From Raoultibacter phocaeensis (lineage in GTDB: Bacteria > Actinomycetota > Coriobacteriia > Coriobacteriales > Eggerthellaceae): a stretch of 64,000 nucleotides of DNA. Numbering within the stretch: the stretch's first letter is position 1; every line of letters begins with the position of its first letter. Of this stretch, positions 24,486 through 32,072 are shown piece by piece. The DNA is taken from contig NZ_CABDUX010000001.1 in the NCBI RefSeq assembly GCF_901411515.1, forward strand, positions 930,001 to 994,000, in the 5' to 3' direction. A program made the translations under genes and the position numbers. The notes below the pieces were generated by a model, which saw nothing but the letters and a program-made list of their open reading frames with translations, had not been told where the DNA came from and searched no databases.

Positions 24486-24838
24486 GCGACAGCATACGCA
24501 GACGCGACTTTTTGCCGGACAGATCCACCCACGACGGGCGCCGAGGCACAGCCGGGCGCCCGTTGCCTGTTCGAAGCGAATTCCGCAGCGCTTCCCGAAA
24601 GCATCCACGATGGGTCTTTGAAGGTTCGTTCTCGTGCGCGCTTCGAGTAGAACTGCATGTGAAACCGTGTAGCATTCGGTTCTCTCGCGTGCGCAATCCG
24701 CGTGAACTTCGCGCCCTTCTCGGTTCGTCGAGGTGCAAGACGCACCCGTTACAATGCATGGCAGGAAGCCGAGGCGGCATAGGGTGCACACCCCCTCACA
24801 GACCATTTCTGATGTATAACAGAAAGGGGGTGGCTCCT
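24486..24838. other. Gap between the reductase and the small toxin-like gene
   Basis: 353 bp. A 9-bp stem (ACGGGCGCC/GGCGCCCGT, 24534-24563) without a T-run may end the reductase transcript. TACAAT at 24750-24755 is a possible -10 for the small gene. The last 50 bp form the structured leader described at 24789-24832. Confidence 0.5.
24789..24832 (+). promoter_or_regulatory. 5' leader hairpin hiding the ribosome-binding site
   Basis: CACCCCCT at 24789-24796 is exactly complementary to AGGGGGTG at 24825-24832, which contains the ribosome-binding site of the small gene at 24839. The pairing would block initiation until the RNA is processed or refolded, a pattern known for type I toxin mRNAs. 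Confidence 0.65.
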
Positions 24839-24967
24839 ATGACGGTTGAGTTTTGGATGCTTGTGATTGCTCTTGCCGAGTTGGTCATACGGGTCGTTGA
24901 TTTCATCATCGACAAATTCGACCGGCTCCCGTCCAACGAAGCGTTGGACAAGGAGCCCAAAACCTAA
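24839..24967 (+). CDS. Small single-pass membrane peptide, candidate type I toxin
   Basis: 42 residues: MTVEFWMLVIALAELVIRVV begins one hydrophobic helix to about residue 25, followed by a charged tail ending KEPKT. Size and layout resemble holin-like and Fst/TxpA-type toxins, but I recognise no exact family. The ribosome-binding site AAAGGGGGTGG is very strong yet sequestered by an upstream complement. A good promoter on the opposite strand (25032-25060) would produce an RNA antisense to the 3' part of this transcript. A GTCCAACG/CGTTGGAC hairpin lies within the 3' part of the coding sequence. Together this points to a type I toxin-antitoxin unit. Function is inferred from architecture only. 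Confidence 0.6.
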   Translation: MTVEFWMLVIALAELVIRVVDFIIDKFDRLPSNEALDKEPKT

Positions 24968-25031
24968 ACCCGAACCGCCGAAGCGATCCGAGAGCCGTGC
25001 GGAGTAACCAGCTCCGTGCGGCTCGACCGTT

Positions 25032-25060
25032 ATTATAAGGGAATCCAGCAGCGTTTCCAA
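25032..25060 (-). promoter_or_regulatory. Antisense promoter opposing the small toxin-like gene
   Basis: On the minus strand TTGGAA (25055-25060) and TATAAT (25032-25037) are spaced 17 bp. Transcription would start near 25025 and run leftward across the 3' end of the gene at 24839-24967. No coding sequence on that strand is supported, so the product is probably a regulatory RNA. Confidence 0.65.
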
Positions 25061-25133
25061 GGAGTGGTTTGTATGCGAATTGAGTTACCGCGCGGCGGTC
25101 CTGCATCGCCCCTGTATTTGTAAAGAGTTGAGC

Positions 25134-25176
25134 TTGTCTATCTCCATATTTCGTTATACAATTTCGTTATACGAAA
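25134..25176 (+). promoter_or_regulatory. Promoter and operator-like repeats of the first toxin-antitoxin pair
   Basis: TTGTCT at 25134-25139 and TACAAT at 25157-25162 are spaced 17 bp. ATTTCGTTATAC occurs twice, at 25148-25159 and 25161-25172, and the second copy forms the inverted repeat TTTCGT/ACGAAA. This is a likely binding site for the ribbon-helix-helix antitoxin encoded downstream. Confidence 0.6.
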
Positions 25177-25189
25177 AGAGTGATTGCGT

Positions 25190-25447
25190 ATGAAGAACGT
25201 GTATGTCCACCCTCATGCGCTGAAGCACGGGTTAACCGAAAACGATATCCGCTTTGCATGGGAGCATTTCGTACGGAAGCAACATCGGAAATCTCCCGAG
25301 GAAGATAAAATTCTCACGGTAGGATACGACATGCTAGGCCGTCTTATTCAAATGGTTGGACGAGATGCCGATCAGGGAATTCTCGTGTATCATGCGATGA
25401 CTCCGCCTACCAAGAACGTGCTCAAAGAGCTTAGATTGACGAGGTGA
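25190..25447 (+). CDS. Toxin-like protein of a type II toxin-antitoxin pair
   Basis: 85 residues from the ATG at 25190. It begins MKNVYVHPHALKHGLTENDI and continues with an AWEHFVRKQHR segment, a GRLIQMVG strand and YHAMTPPTKNVLKEL. A close paralogue at 57590-57853 shares these blocks (VYVHEHALKYGL, AW.NFVRSQ, SIQMIG, IHAMNP). The small basic protein encoded 4 bp before a ribbon-helix-helix protein fits a toxin-first module. The fold could be RelE- or BrnT-like, but I cannot assign it, and toxicity is inferred. The promoter has direct repeats suitable for autoregulation. Confidence 0.65.
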   Translation: MKNVYVHPHALKHGLTENDIRFAWEHFVRKQHRKSPEEDKILTVGYDMLGRLIQMVGRDADQGILVYHAMTPPTKNVLKELRLTR

Positions 25448-25451
25448 TGAG

Positions 25452-25739
25452 ATGATGAAATCGGCAGAAGAGCTAGAAAGACTGTTTGGGGTACGTGCCG
25501 AAGACATCGAAAAACTTGCTGCTCCGTGGGAAAATGGTGGCACATCGGGCAAGCCGACGGGGGAAATAACGGTAGGTCGTCCTTTGAAATTCGGCAGCCA
25601 GCTCCGTCTTGTCGGGTTCAAGGAAACAGAAAGCAAAATTGATGCTATTGACCGCCGCGCTCAAAACCTCGGCATGAAACGATCCGACTATCTCCGATGG
25701 GTTGTGGACCGGGATCTTGCACAAGCTTCGCATCAATGA
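25452..25739 (+). CDS. Antitoxin-like protein with C-terminal ribbon-helix-helix motif
   Basis: 95 residues (ATG at 25452, or 25455 as in the paralogue). The N-terminus (MKSAEELERLFGV after the first Met) and the C-terminal segment AQNLGMKRSDYLRWVVDRDL are shared with the protein at 57298-57585. The C-terminal segment has the pattern of a ribbon-helix-helix DNA-binding domain. The middle is Gly/Pro-rich and probably flexible, where it could wrap the partner. The gap of 4 bp after the toxin-like gene implies translational coupling. Confidence 0.65.
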   Translation: MMKSAEELERLFGVRAEDIEKLAAPWENGGTSGKPTGEITVGRPLKFGSQLRLVGFKETESKIDAIDRRAQNLGMKRSDYLRWVVDRDLAQASHQ

Positions 25740-25789
25740 AGGCTGCGTGCTGCAAACAGCGGGTTCGATGCACGTTGTTTGCACTCGGG

Positions 25790-25795
25790 TATAAT
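25790..25795 (+). promoter_or_regulatory. -10 element before the first GT2 gene
   Basis: TATAAT 55 bp before the ATG at 25851; no good -35 lies at the right distance. Confidence 0.4.
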
Positions 25796-25850
25796 GAGGA
25801 AACAGTATTCGCAGCAAACCCCGGTTCAGCAATCCAGAGCGGAGGCATCC

Positions 25851-26840
25851 ATGTCGAGCAATCAAAACGAGCGACCCGCCGTTTCGATACTCGTGCCCAC
25901 GTATAACGTCGAACGCTATCTTTCGCAGTGCCTCGATTCGCTCTGCGCGCAGACGCTCGAGAACATCGAGATTATCTGCATCAACGACGGTGCCACCGAC
26001 GGATCGCCCGCTATCCTTCGCGATTTCGCCGCCCGCGATCCGCGCGTTGCGATTATCGACAAGGAGAACTCGGGCTACGGCGCCTCGCTCAACATCGGCA
26101 TTGAGCAGGCTCGCGGCGAGTACCTGGCCATTGCGGAGCCTGACGACTTCGCCGAACGCACCATGTACGAAACCCTGTACGCGCTTGCTAAACAGCATGA
26201 CTGCGACCTTGTGAAATCGAACTTCTACGAGTATGCCGAAGGCCGCAACCGCAAGAACCGGAACCTTCAGGGCTATCCCGTGAAAAAGCCGTTCGATCCC
26301 GCCGATGAACCTCGGATCATCTGCACGATCCCCTCGATTTGGACCGGGCTGTACCGTACCTCGATGCTCGTAAACGAGGGAATAGCGTTTCGCGAGACAC
26401 CCGGGGCGGCGTTTCAAGATACGTCGTTCGTGCTCAAAACGTGGTTTGCGGCCAGGCGGTGCGTACTTTCACGCAAGGCGCTGCTCCATTATCGTATGGA
26501 TAACCCGTCTTCGTCGGTGAAGACATCGAACCGCATCTTCGTGGTGTGCGACGAGCTCGCCGAAAGCGAACGCTTCCTGCACGAGCGACCGAAGAGGTGC
26601 GAGCGGTTCATACCGTGGTTTCATGTGGACAAGTGGGGCAAGTACCGCTGGAACTACGAGCGCATCGATCAGGCGTGCCACGAAGAATTCGCCGAGCGGA
26701 TGGCGGCGGAGTACCGAAGCGCGCGCGATGCGGGCGAGCTCGCAAAGGAGCATTTCAGCGAGCGTGATTGGAGCGCGGTGACCGAATTACTTGAGCGTGG
26801 AGCCGCCGCATTCGCTCAAGCCCACCCGGAAACGTTTTAG
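25851..26840 (+). CDS. Family 2 glycosyltransferase
   Basis: 329 residues from the ATG at 25851, which follows GGAGG; the upstream frame is not supported. The GT-A fold is recognised from VSILVPTYNVERYLSQCLDS, CINDGATDGS and the nucleotide-binding region GASLNIGIEQARGEYLAIAE. The metal site reads EPDD instead of the common DSDD. A charged C-terminal half follows, with no membrane segment, so it acts on the cytoplasmic face. Donor and acceptor are unknown. Its position before another GT2, the WecA-like initiator and the LCP gene suggests a role in the same wall polymer. Confidence 0.87.
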   Translation: MSSNQNERPAVSILVPTYNVERYLSQCLDSLCAQTLENIEIICINDGATDGSPAILRDFAARDPRVAIIDKENSGYGASLNIGIEQARGEYLAIAEPDDFAERTMYETLYALAKQHDCDLVKSNFYEYAEGRNRKNRNLQGYPVKKPFDPADEPRIICTIPSIWTGLYRTSMLVNEGIAFRETPGAAFQDTSFVLKTWFAARRCVLSRKALLHYRMDNPSSSVKTSNRIFVVCDELAESERFLHERPKRCERFIPWFHVDKWGKYRWNYERIDQACHEEFAERMAAEYRSARDAGELAKEHFSERDWSAVTELLERGAAAFAQAHPETF

Positions 26841-26876
26841 GCTGAACCGTGGCAAAGCGCATGAAACACGAACAAA

Positions 26877-26892
26877 TGTTTCACGTGAAACA
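26877..26892. promoter_or_regulatory. parS site
   Basis: Perfect TGTTTCACGTGAAACA between the two GT2 genes; the copy farthest from parAB in this window. Confidence 0.92.
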
Positions 26893-26932
26893 TTGCTCGT
26901 ATGGTGCATGCGTGTCTGCATAGGGCGGCGGA

Positions 26933-28006
26933 ATGGAGCACATCATGGAAGACGTTCGCGTATCAGTCATCGTGCCTTTGTACAACTGCGCCCCGTACAT
27001 CGAGGAATGCCTCGGATCGCTTAAGGCCCAGACGTTTGGGGATTTCGAGGTACTGTGCGTAGACGATTGCTCGACGGATGATTCCCTCGCTGGTGCGAAG
27101 GCCGCAGCGGCCGATGATCCGCGCTTCCGGTTTTTCAAACTCGAACAGAATCGCGGCCAGAGCGCGGCGCGCAACGTGGCGCTCGATCATGCGCACGGCA
27201 CCTACATCGTGCTGCTCGATGCCGACGACTACTTCGTACCCGATGCGCTCGAAAAGCTCGTCGCCCGCGCTGATAGGCAAAACCTCGACGATCTCTATTT
27301 TTCGGCGCAGGCATTCTACGAATCGAAAGAGCTTTTCGGCCTCGTGCGCGAGGAGTACGGCAACCGCCCTGCGTTCGAAGAGGTTGCAACGGGCAAAGAG
27401 CTGTTCGCCTACTTCGAAGAACACCGCGAGTTTTTGCCGCATGCCGCGCTTCGCATGGTGAAGCGCTCGCTCGTAGAGCAGCACCGTATTCGGTTTTTCG
27501 AGGGCATCATCCACGAGGACGTGCTGTTCACCTTCCAAACGCTCGTGCATTCGCAGCGATCCTCATACTTAAACGAGCCCCTATACATGCGCCGGATTCG
27601 CGCAAATTCGACGATGACCGCGAAACGAACCATCGCAAACGTGCGCGGCCATTGGGTATGTGTCCGTGAAATGCGGAAGTGGGTGAGCGCTCACGCGGAA
27701 GAGCTCGAGGACAGGTTTCTACGTGCGGCGAGCCGCCGGATGGTCGATTACGCGCTCGTGGCAGCGCACATCTGGTTCGAAGAGGTGGACGAGGCCGATA
27801 AAGCTGCGTATCTCGATGAGCTCGATCCCGCCGAGAAGCTGGATTTCTATACGGAGGTCGTGTATCCGGGTGCAGCGCTTCGCGATCTCGAGGACGACAT
27901 CCGCACGTCGCGAACGTACCAGGTGGGAAACGCGCTCCTCGGCGTGCCGAGGCGCGTTCGCGATCACATGCGGGGAGAGAAAGCGTACCGGGAAGAGCGC
28001 GGGTGA
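26933..28006 (+). CDS. Family 2 glycosyltransferase
   Basis: 357 residues; the ATG at 26945 with GGAG before it is an equally good start. The GT2 signature is clear: VSVIVPLYNCAPYIEECLGS, CVDDCSTDDSL, NRGQSAARNVALDHAHG, and the metal-binding YIVLLDADDYF. The acceptor half (IIHEDVLFTFQTL, YMRRIRANSTM) matches capsular and teichoic polymer transferases. The sugar is unknown. The C-terminal 100 residues are helical and charged. It probably acts after the WecA-like enzyme downstream has started the lipid-linked unit. Confidence 0.88.
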   Translation: MEHIMEDVRVSVIVPLYNCAPYIEECLGSLKAQTFGDFEVLCVDDCSTDDSLAGAKAAAADDPRFRFFKLEQNRGQSAARNVALDHAHGTYIVLLDADDYFVPDALEKLVARADRQNLDDLYFSAQAFYESKELFGLVREEYGNRPAFEEVATGKELFAYFEEHREFLPHAALRMVKRSLVEQHRIRFFEGIIHEDVLFTFQTLVHSQRSSYLNEPLYMRRIRANSTMTAKRTIANVRGHWVCVREMRKWVSAHAEELEDRFLRAASRRMVDYALVAAHIWFEEVDEADKAAYLDELDPAEKLDFYTEVVYPGAALRDLEDDIRTSRTYQVGNALLGVPRRVRDHMRGEKAYREERG

Positions 28007-28159
28007 AATCGGCGATTGGGCGCCTGTGTGCGTGAGTCTCCGTCCCCCGCCCTGGTTTTCGCCGCCGACCAAGAAATACGTAAACTCCTTCGTGTATTAA
28101 TTATGATGTGATATCTGATACTATGATGATCCACGCACATTTATTCATGGGGATGCGAG

Positions 28160-29287
28160 TTGTTAGCGATACATCAGGCATTGACGGTGTTTTTCGTGGC
28201 GTTTATCGTCACGTACCTCATGGTGCCCGTTTCCAAGAAAATCGCCGTTGCCATCGGGGCGATCGACTATCCGAGCAACCGCCGCCTCAATACCGATCCC
28301 GTTCCCCGTTGCGGCGGGATCGCTTTGTACGTGGGGCTTGTTGCGGGATGCCTTACCGTTATCATTGCAGAAAGGTTTTTCGGGTGGGAACTCGTCGATC
28401 TGTACGTGCTCCAGGATATCAACTTCATCCTCCTGTTCATCGGCATCACGCTTATGTTTGCTGTGGGGCTTGTCGATGACATCATCCAGATGTCGGCACT
28501 CCCGAAGCTCATCGGCCAGATAGTGGCTGCTACTGTCGTTGCGCTTGCGGGCATCACCATCGGAACGGTTCGCTCGATGGTCGATGGGGATTACGTCGAT
28601 CTCGCGTGGATCGATTTTCCGCTTACGGTACTCTATCTCGTCGTGTTCGTGAACATTACGAACCTGATCGACGGGCTCGATGGACTTGCTACGGGCATTA
28701 TCACCATCGTTGCGATCAGCTTGCTGTACCTCGTACTTAAACGGGGCAGTGCGACGCTTGCGCTGGCCTGCATAGCGCTCATTGCCGTGTGCCTTGCGTT
28801 TTTGCGCTTCAACTTCTTTCCCGCATCCGTTTTTATGGGGGATTCGGGATCGCTCTTGCTCGGTCTTATGGTGGGCATTATCTCGATCACGGGCGTCGTG
28901 CGTACCCAGAGCTTCGTGGTAATGCTCGTGCCTTTGGTAATCGCCGGCATCCCTTTGCTCGATACGGTATCGGCGATCATCCGGCGAAGCCGTGGGCACA
29001 AACCGGTCGGGCAGGCCGACATGGGTCACATCCACCACCGCCTGCTTCGCGCAGGGCTCGGCCAGCGAAGGGCAGTGGCAGTTCTGTGGATCTGTTCGGC
29101 GGCGCTCGCGCTCGTGGGGTGCATGTTGGGCAGCTTCTCCGGTCCCGTCCGCTGGGCGATCTTCTTTGGGTTGGCTGTGGTAATCTTCTTCATCATCTGG
29201 AAATTCGGCCTGTTCAAGCCCGTTCTTCGCCATTATTACGACAACAAGGGCAAACACGGCCCCCGCACACCGCGACATAAGCAGTAA
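28160..29287 (+). CDS. Undecaprenyl-phosphate GlcNAc-1-phosphate transferase (WecA/TagO type)
   Basis: 375 residues from a TTG with GGGGAT upstream. About eleven membrane helices and the family motifs are present: MPVSKK-like cytoplasmic loop, DYPSNRRLNTDPVPRCGG, VDDI, the Mg-binding NLIDGLDGLATG, MGDSGSLLLG, and HIHHRLLRAGL. It transfers GlcNAc-1-phosphate (or a related sugar phosphate) to undecaprenyl phosphate and so begins wall teichoic acid or similar polymer synthesis. MraY is excluded by the motif set. The lysine-rich tail is cytoplasmic. An LCP ligase gene follows after 58 bp. Confidence 0.9.
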   Translation: MLAIHQALTVFFVAFIVTYLMVPVSKKIAVAIGAIDYPSNRRLNTDPVPRCGGIALYVGLVAGCLTVIIAERFFGWELVDLYVLQDINFILLFIGITLMFAVGLVDDIIQMSALPKLIGQIVAATVVALAGITIGTVRSMVDGDYVDLAWIDFPLTVLYLVVFVNITNLIDGLDGLATGIITIVAISLLYLVLKRGSATLALACIALIAVCLAFLRFNFFPASVFMGDSGSLLLGLMVGIISITGVVRTQSFVVMLVPLVIAGIPLLDTVSAIIRRSRGHKPVGQADMGHIHHRLLRAGLGQRRAVAVLWICSAALALVGCMLGSFSGPVRWAIFFGLAVVIFFIIWKFGLFKPVLRHYYDNKGKHGPRTPRHKQ

Positions 29288-29330
29288 CGAGCACGCTTTT
29301 CTCTAACCGCACAGCTCTGGTTTCCCCGAA

Positions 29331-29339
29331 TGGTATACT
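29331..29339 (+). promoter_or_regulatory. Extended -10 promoter of the first LCP gene, leaderless arrangement
   Basis: TGGTATACT (TGn plus TATACT) ends 6 bp before the ATG at 29346, and no ribosome-binding site is present, so the transcript is probably leaderless. Confidence 0.55.
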
Positions 29340-29345
29340 ACTAAG

Positions 29346-30332
29346 ATGAGCAATTCGCCTGACATCGTAGCGCGTTCGCGCAAGATGGCCGCTTTGGCCG
29401 TGCTGTGCGTAGCCGTGTTTGCAGCAGCCTTCATCGGCATCGCTTGCTTGCTGTCCAGCGACAACGCCCAAAGCGGGCATGAAGCCGCCAACGCCCAGCT
29501 CGAAATCGTTTCCGATCCGCTTTACGTGCTGCTCATCGGCTCGGATTCGCGCAAGGGCACAGCGCTCTACACCGGCAAGGCGAACGAGCACGCTCAGCTT
29601 GATCAGCATTCCGACATCATGACCCTCATGCGGATCGATCCGGAAACCTACACCGTTACGCTCGTTACCGTCCCGCGCGACACGCAGCTTGCGGGAACAA
29701 GCGGCAAGATCAACGATTCCCTAGCGGGCGGAGATCCCAACGAGGTGGTCAAAGCGGTTGAAACCCTGACAGGCACGTCGATCGACTATTACATGATGAC
29801 CACGTTCACCTCGTTTGAATCGCTCGTGGACGATTTGGGCGGAACCGTGGTGGACGTGCCACTGAAGATTACGACCGACGATCCTTCGACAGGTAGAGAC
29901 GTTACGGTGAAACCCGGCGAATCGCAGCTGCTCAACGGCTCGCAAACGCTTGTGCTTGCCCGCGCCCGCAAAGAATACGTGGACGATCAGGATGCTCTTC
30001 GCCAGGTGAACGTACGCAACATTGAAGTGGCTATCATCGAGAAGGTTATGTCCGACCCGAATGGTGCCGACGAGGCGCTTGCGTACCTTGAAGAGCATAC
30101 GTCGACCAATATGGATTTCGGGCTGGCCGCCTCACTCGTTGCCGAGTTCATCCTGCATAAGAGCGAGGTCACCATCTACACGGGTACCGGCCCCCATAAA
30201 GGCTCGGTTAACGATGACGGCTTATGGGTTGTACCCGAGGATAAGGAAGCGTGGGCGCTGATCATGGAAACAGTCGATGCGGGGGAGGACCCTTCGGGAA
30301 TCGTTCCTTTGCCGTCTTTTCCTGTGTCGTAG
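29346..30332 (+). CDS. LytR-CpsA-Psr (LCP) family glycopolymer ligase
   Basis: 328 residues. A short cytoplasmic tail and one membrane helix (about residues 14-37) precede an extracellular LCP domain with LYVLLIGSDSRKG, DIMTLMRIDP, VTVPRDTQL, the lipid-pocket region and LVLARARKEYVDDQDALRQ. LCP enzymes move wall teichoic acids or related polymers from undecaprenyl carriers to peptidoglycan. It lies between the polymer-initiating enzyme and the ABC exporter, which fits that job. It is one of three LCP genes in the window. Confidence 0.92.
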   Translation: MSNSPDIVARSRKMAALAVLCVAVFAAAFIGIACLLSSDNAQSGHEAANAQLEIVSDPLYVLLIGSDSRKGTALYTGKANEHAQLDQHSDIMTLMRIDPETYTVTLVTVPRDTQLAGTSGKINDSLAGGDPNEVVKAVETLTGTSIDYYMMTTFTSFESLVDDLGGTVVDVPLKITTDDPSTGRDVTVKPGESQLLNGSQTLVLARARKEYVDDQDALRQVNVRNIEVAIIEKVMSDPNGADEALAYLEEHTSTNMDFGLAASLVAEFILHKSEVTIYTGTGPHKGSVNDDGLWVVPEDKEAWALIMETVDAGEDPSGIVPLPSFPVS

Positions 30333-30374
30333 GCCCGTAAATGGCTACATACATTATGAGGGAAATCAGGATTG

Positions 30375-30383
30375 TGCTATATT
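30375..30383 (+). promoter_or_regulatory. Extended -10 promoter of the exporter-tarIJ operon
   Basis: TGCTATATT (TGn plus TATATT) lies 40 bp before the TTG start at 30424. AT content rises sharply downstream from here. Confidence 0.5.
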
Positions 30384-30423
30384 GAGCGCTTGGAATTGTG
30401 TCTAATACAGAGGACGGCGGACG

Positions 30424-31242
30424 TTGTTCAGTACTCTCGCAACTATTTTGAAGGACAACTGGCAATGGCGCAAGCAGATCGGCCATCTTGCCATCTTCGA
30501 GCTGATGAAGCAAGCCCGCGGCGCAGTGCTCGGATGGGCATGGCTCGCGGTAAAGCCCATCGTGTTCATCGTGGTGTTTTGGTTTGCGCTGGAATTCGGT
30601 CTACGTGCAGGTGCGGCGGATACAACGTATCCATATTTTGTTTGGCTTGTTTCCGGGCTCATACCTTGGTTCTACATGTCGGACATGTTTGGAACAGGAT
30701 CCGACGTTTTGCACCGCTATGCCTATCTGGTCAATAAGGTGAAGTTCCCGCTTAGCGGTATTTCTACCTTGTATTCCCTTTCAACCCTTATCGTAAACAT
30801 TGCATTGTTCATCATCCTGTTTATTATTTATGCTGCATACGGCATGCCATGGGATATTTACCTCATCCAAGTTCCCATTCTCATGCTGCTCATGTTTGTG
30901 TTTTGGGATATGGTTTCTATACTGACGTCTCAACTATCGGGTATCAGTAAAGACTTCGGTCAGCTCATGAAGGCCCTCAATCAGCCGATTTTTTGGTTGT
31001 CTGGTATTTTATTTAATATGAATATGCTGGTCGAATCGGGTTTTGGCTGGGCTGCAAACGTCATGTTGTTTAATCCGGTTACCTTTTTTGTTACGGCGTT
31101 TCGCGACGCGCTATGCGATAAGGTTTGGTTTTGGGAAGATCCGGTGTTTTTCGGTTGCTTCGTCGTTACCTTTGCAGCAACGCTTGTTGCGATGACGCTC
31201 GTGTACCGGCACTTCCATGAGGAGGTCGCTGATGTCCTTTAA
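30424..31242 (+). CDS. Polysaccharide/teichoic acid ABC exporter, membrane subunit (TagG type)
   Basis: 272 residues from a TTG preceded by GGCGGA. An amphipathic N-terminus (WQWRKQIGHLAIFELMKQ) and six membrane helices match ABC-2 permeases for O-antigen and teichoic acid (Wzm/TagG); the region GWAWLAVKPIVFIVVFWFAL is typical. With the ATPase encoded by the overlapping gene it would flip the lipid-linked polymer across the membrane. The 3' end overlaps the ATPase start by 11 bp. Confidence 0.9.
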   Translation: MFSTLATILKDNWQWRKQIGHLAIFELMKQARGAVLGWAWLAVKPIVFIVVFWFALEFGLRAGAADTTYPYFVWLVSGLIPWFYMSDMFGTGSDVLHRYAYLVNKVKFPLSGISTLYSLSTLIVNIALFIILFIIYAAYGMPWDIYLIQVPILMLLMFVFWDMVSILTSQLSGISKDFGQLMKALNQPIFWLSGILFNMNMLVESGFGWAANVMLFNPVTFFVTAFRDALCDKVWFWEDPVFFGCFVVTFAATLVAMTLVYRHFHEEVADVL

Positions 31243-32038
31243 TCCTACCGAGTCCAATTTGTTGGAATCATTGGGACCACGTTCAGCTGTGAGCGATGTG
31301 CCTGCGGTAAAATTCGATCATGTGACGAAAACCTATAAGTTGTACAAAAACGATCGGAGTAGGTTTCTTGGTCTTTTCAGTAGAAACAACAAAGAACTCG
31401 TAGGTATCGTTCATGCGAACAATGACTTATCGTTTGAAGTAAAAAAAGGAGAAGCGGTCGCACTGATCGGACGCAATGGGGCAGGAAAGTCGACAGCTCT
31501 TAAAATGATTACAGGTGTCAGCTACCCGACAGAAGGAACGGTAACCGTAAATGGGCGCGTAAGCGCACTGCTGGAGCTTAATGCTGGGTTTGACGGACAA
31601 CTAACAGGACGAGAGAACTTGAACCTCCGGAGTCAAGTGTTAGGTATGAGCAAAAAGGAATACAAGGAGATCGAAGAAAAAGCGATCGATTTTGCCGAAC
31701 TAGGGCTCTATATTGATCAGCCGATGAAATCGTACTCAAGTGGCATGAAGGCTCGTCTTGGATTTGCTTTCGCAGCGTCAATTGATCCTGATATCCTTGT
31801 AGTCGATGAGGCCCTTTCGGTAGGAGATAGAGAGTTCAGAAAGAAATGCATCGAGCGTATGCGGGAAATCATGTCGAACGAAAACGTGACCGTTCTTTTC
31901 GTTACCCACGAATCGGACGCAGCCCAGGAGTTCTGTACAAGAGGCATTGTGCTCAGCGAGGGGATTAAGATGTTCGATGGGCCAATCGATGCGGCTGTTG
32001 CTTATTACGAAGAACCTGTCGAGCAACAGAAACAATAG
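31232..32038 (+). CDS. Polysaccharide/teichoic acid ABC exporter, ATPase (TagH type)
   Basis: 268 residues from the ATG at 31232, behind GAGGAGG inside the permease gene. Walker A IGRNGAGKSTALKMI, signature YSSGMKARLGFA, Walker B DILVVDEALSVGD and the switch His in FVTHESDA are all present. The N-terminal 20 residues and the Y-loop (VKFDHVTKTYKLY) are typical of Wzt/TagH. No extra C-terminal substrate-binding domain is present, so the short type. It powers export of the polymer. Confidence 0.93.
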   Translation: MSFNPTESNLLESLGPRSAVSDVPAVKFDHVTKTYKLYKNDRSRFLGLFSRNNKELVGIVHANNDLSFEVKKGEAVALIGRNGAGKSTALKMITGVSYPTEGTVTVNGRVSALLELNAGFDGQLTGRENLNLRSQVLGMSKKEYKEIEEKAIDFAELGLYIDQPMKSYSSGMKARLGFAFAASIDPDILVVDEALSVGDREFRKKCIERMREIMSNENVTVLFVTHESDAAQEFCTRGIVLSEGIKMFDGPIDAAVAYYEEPVEQQKQ

Positions 32039-32072
32039 TTCAACCTGGGTAAAAAGATCGAAAGGGGCCGAA

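Noticed and set aside
23262-24806. Long minus-strand frame opposite the Tat reductase
   Set aside because: Overlaps a clear reductase gene on the plus strand, has no domain, and is a product of high-GC codon structure.
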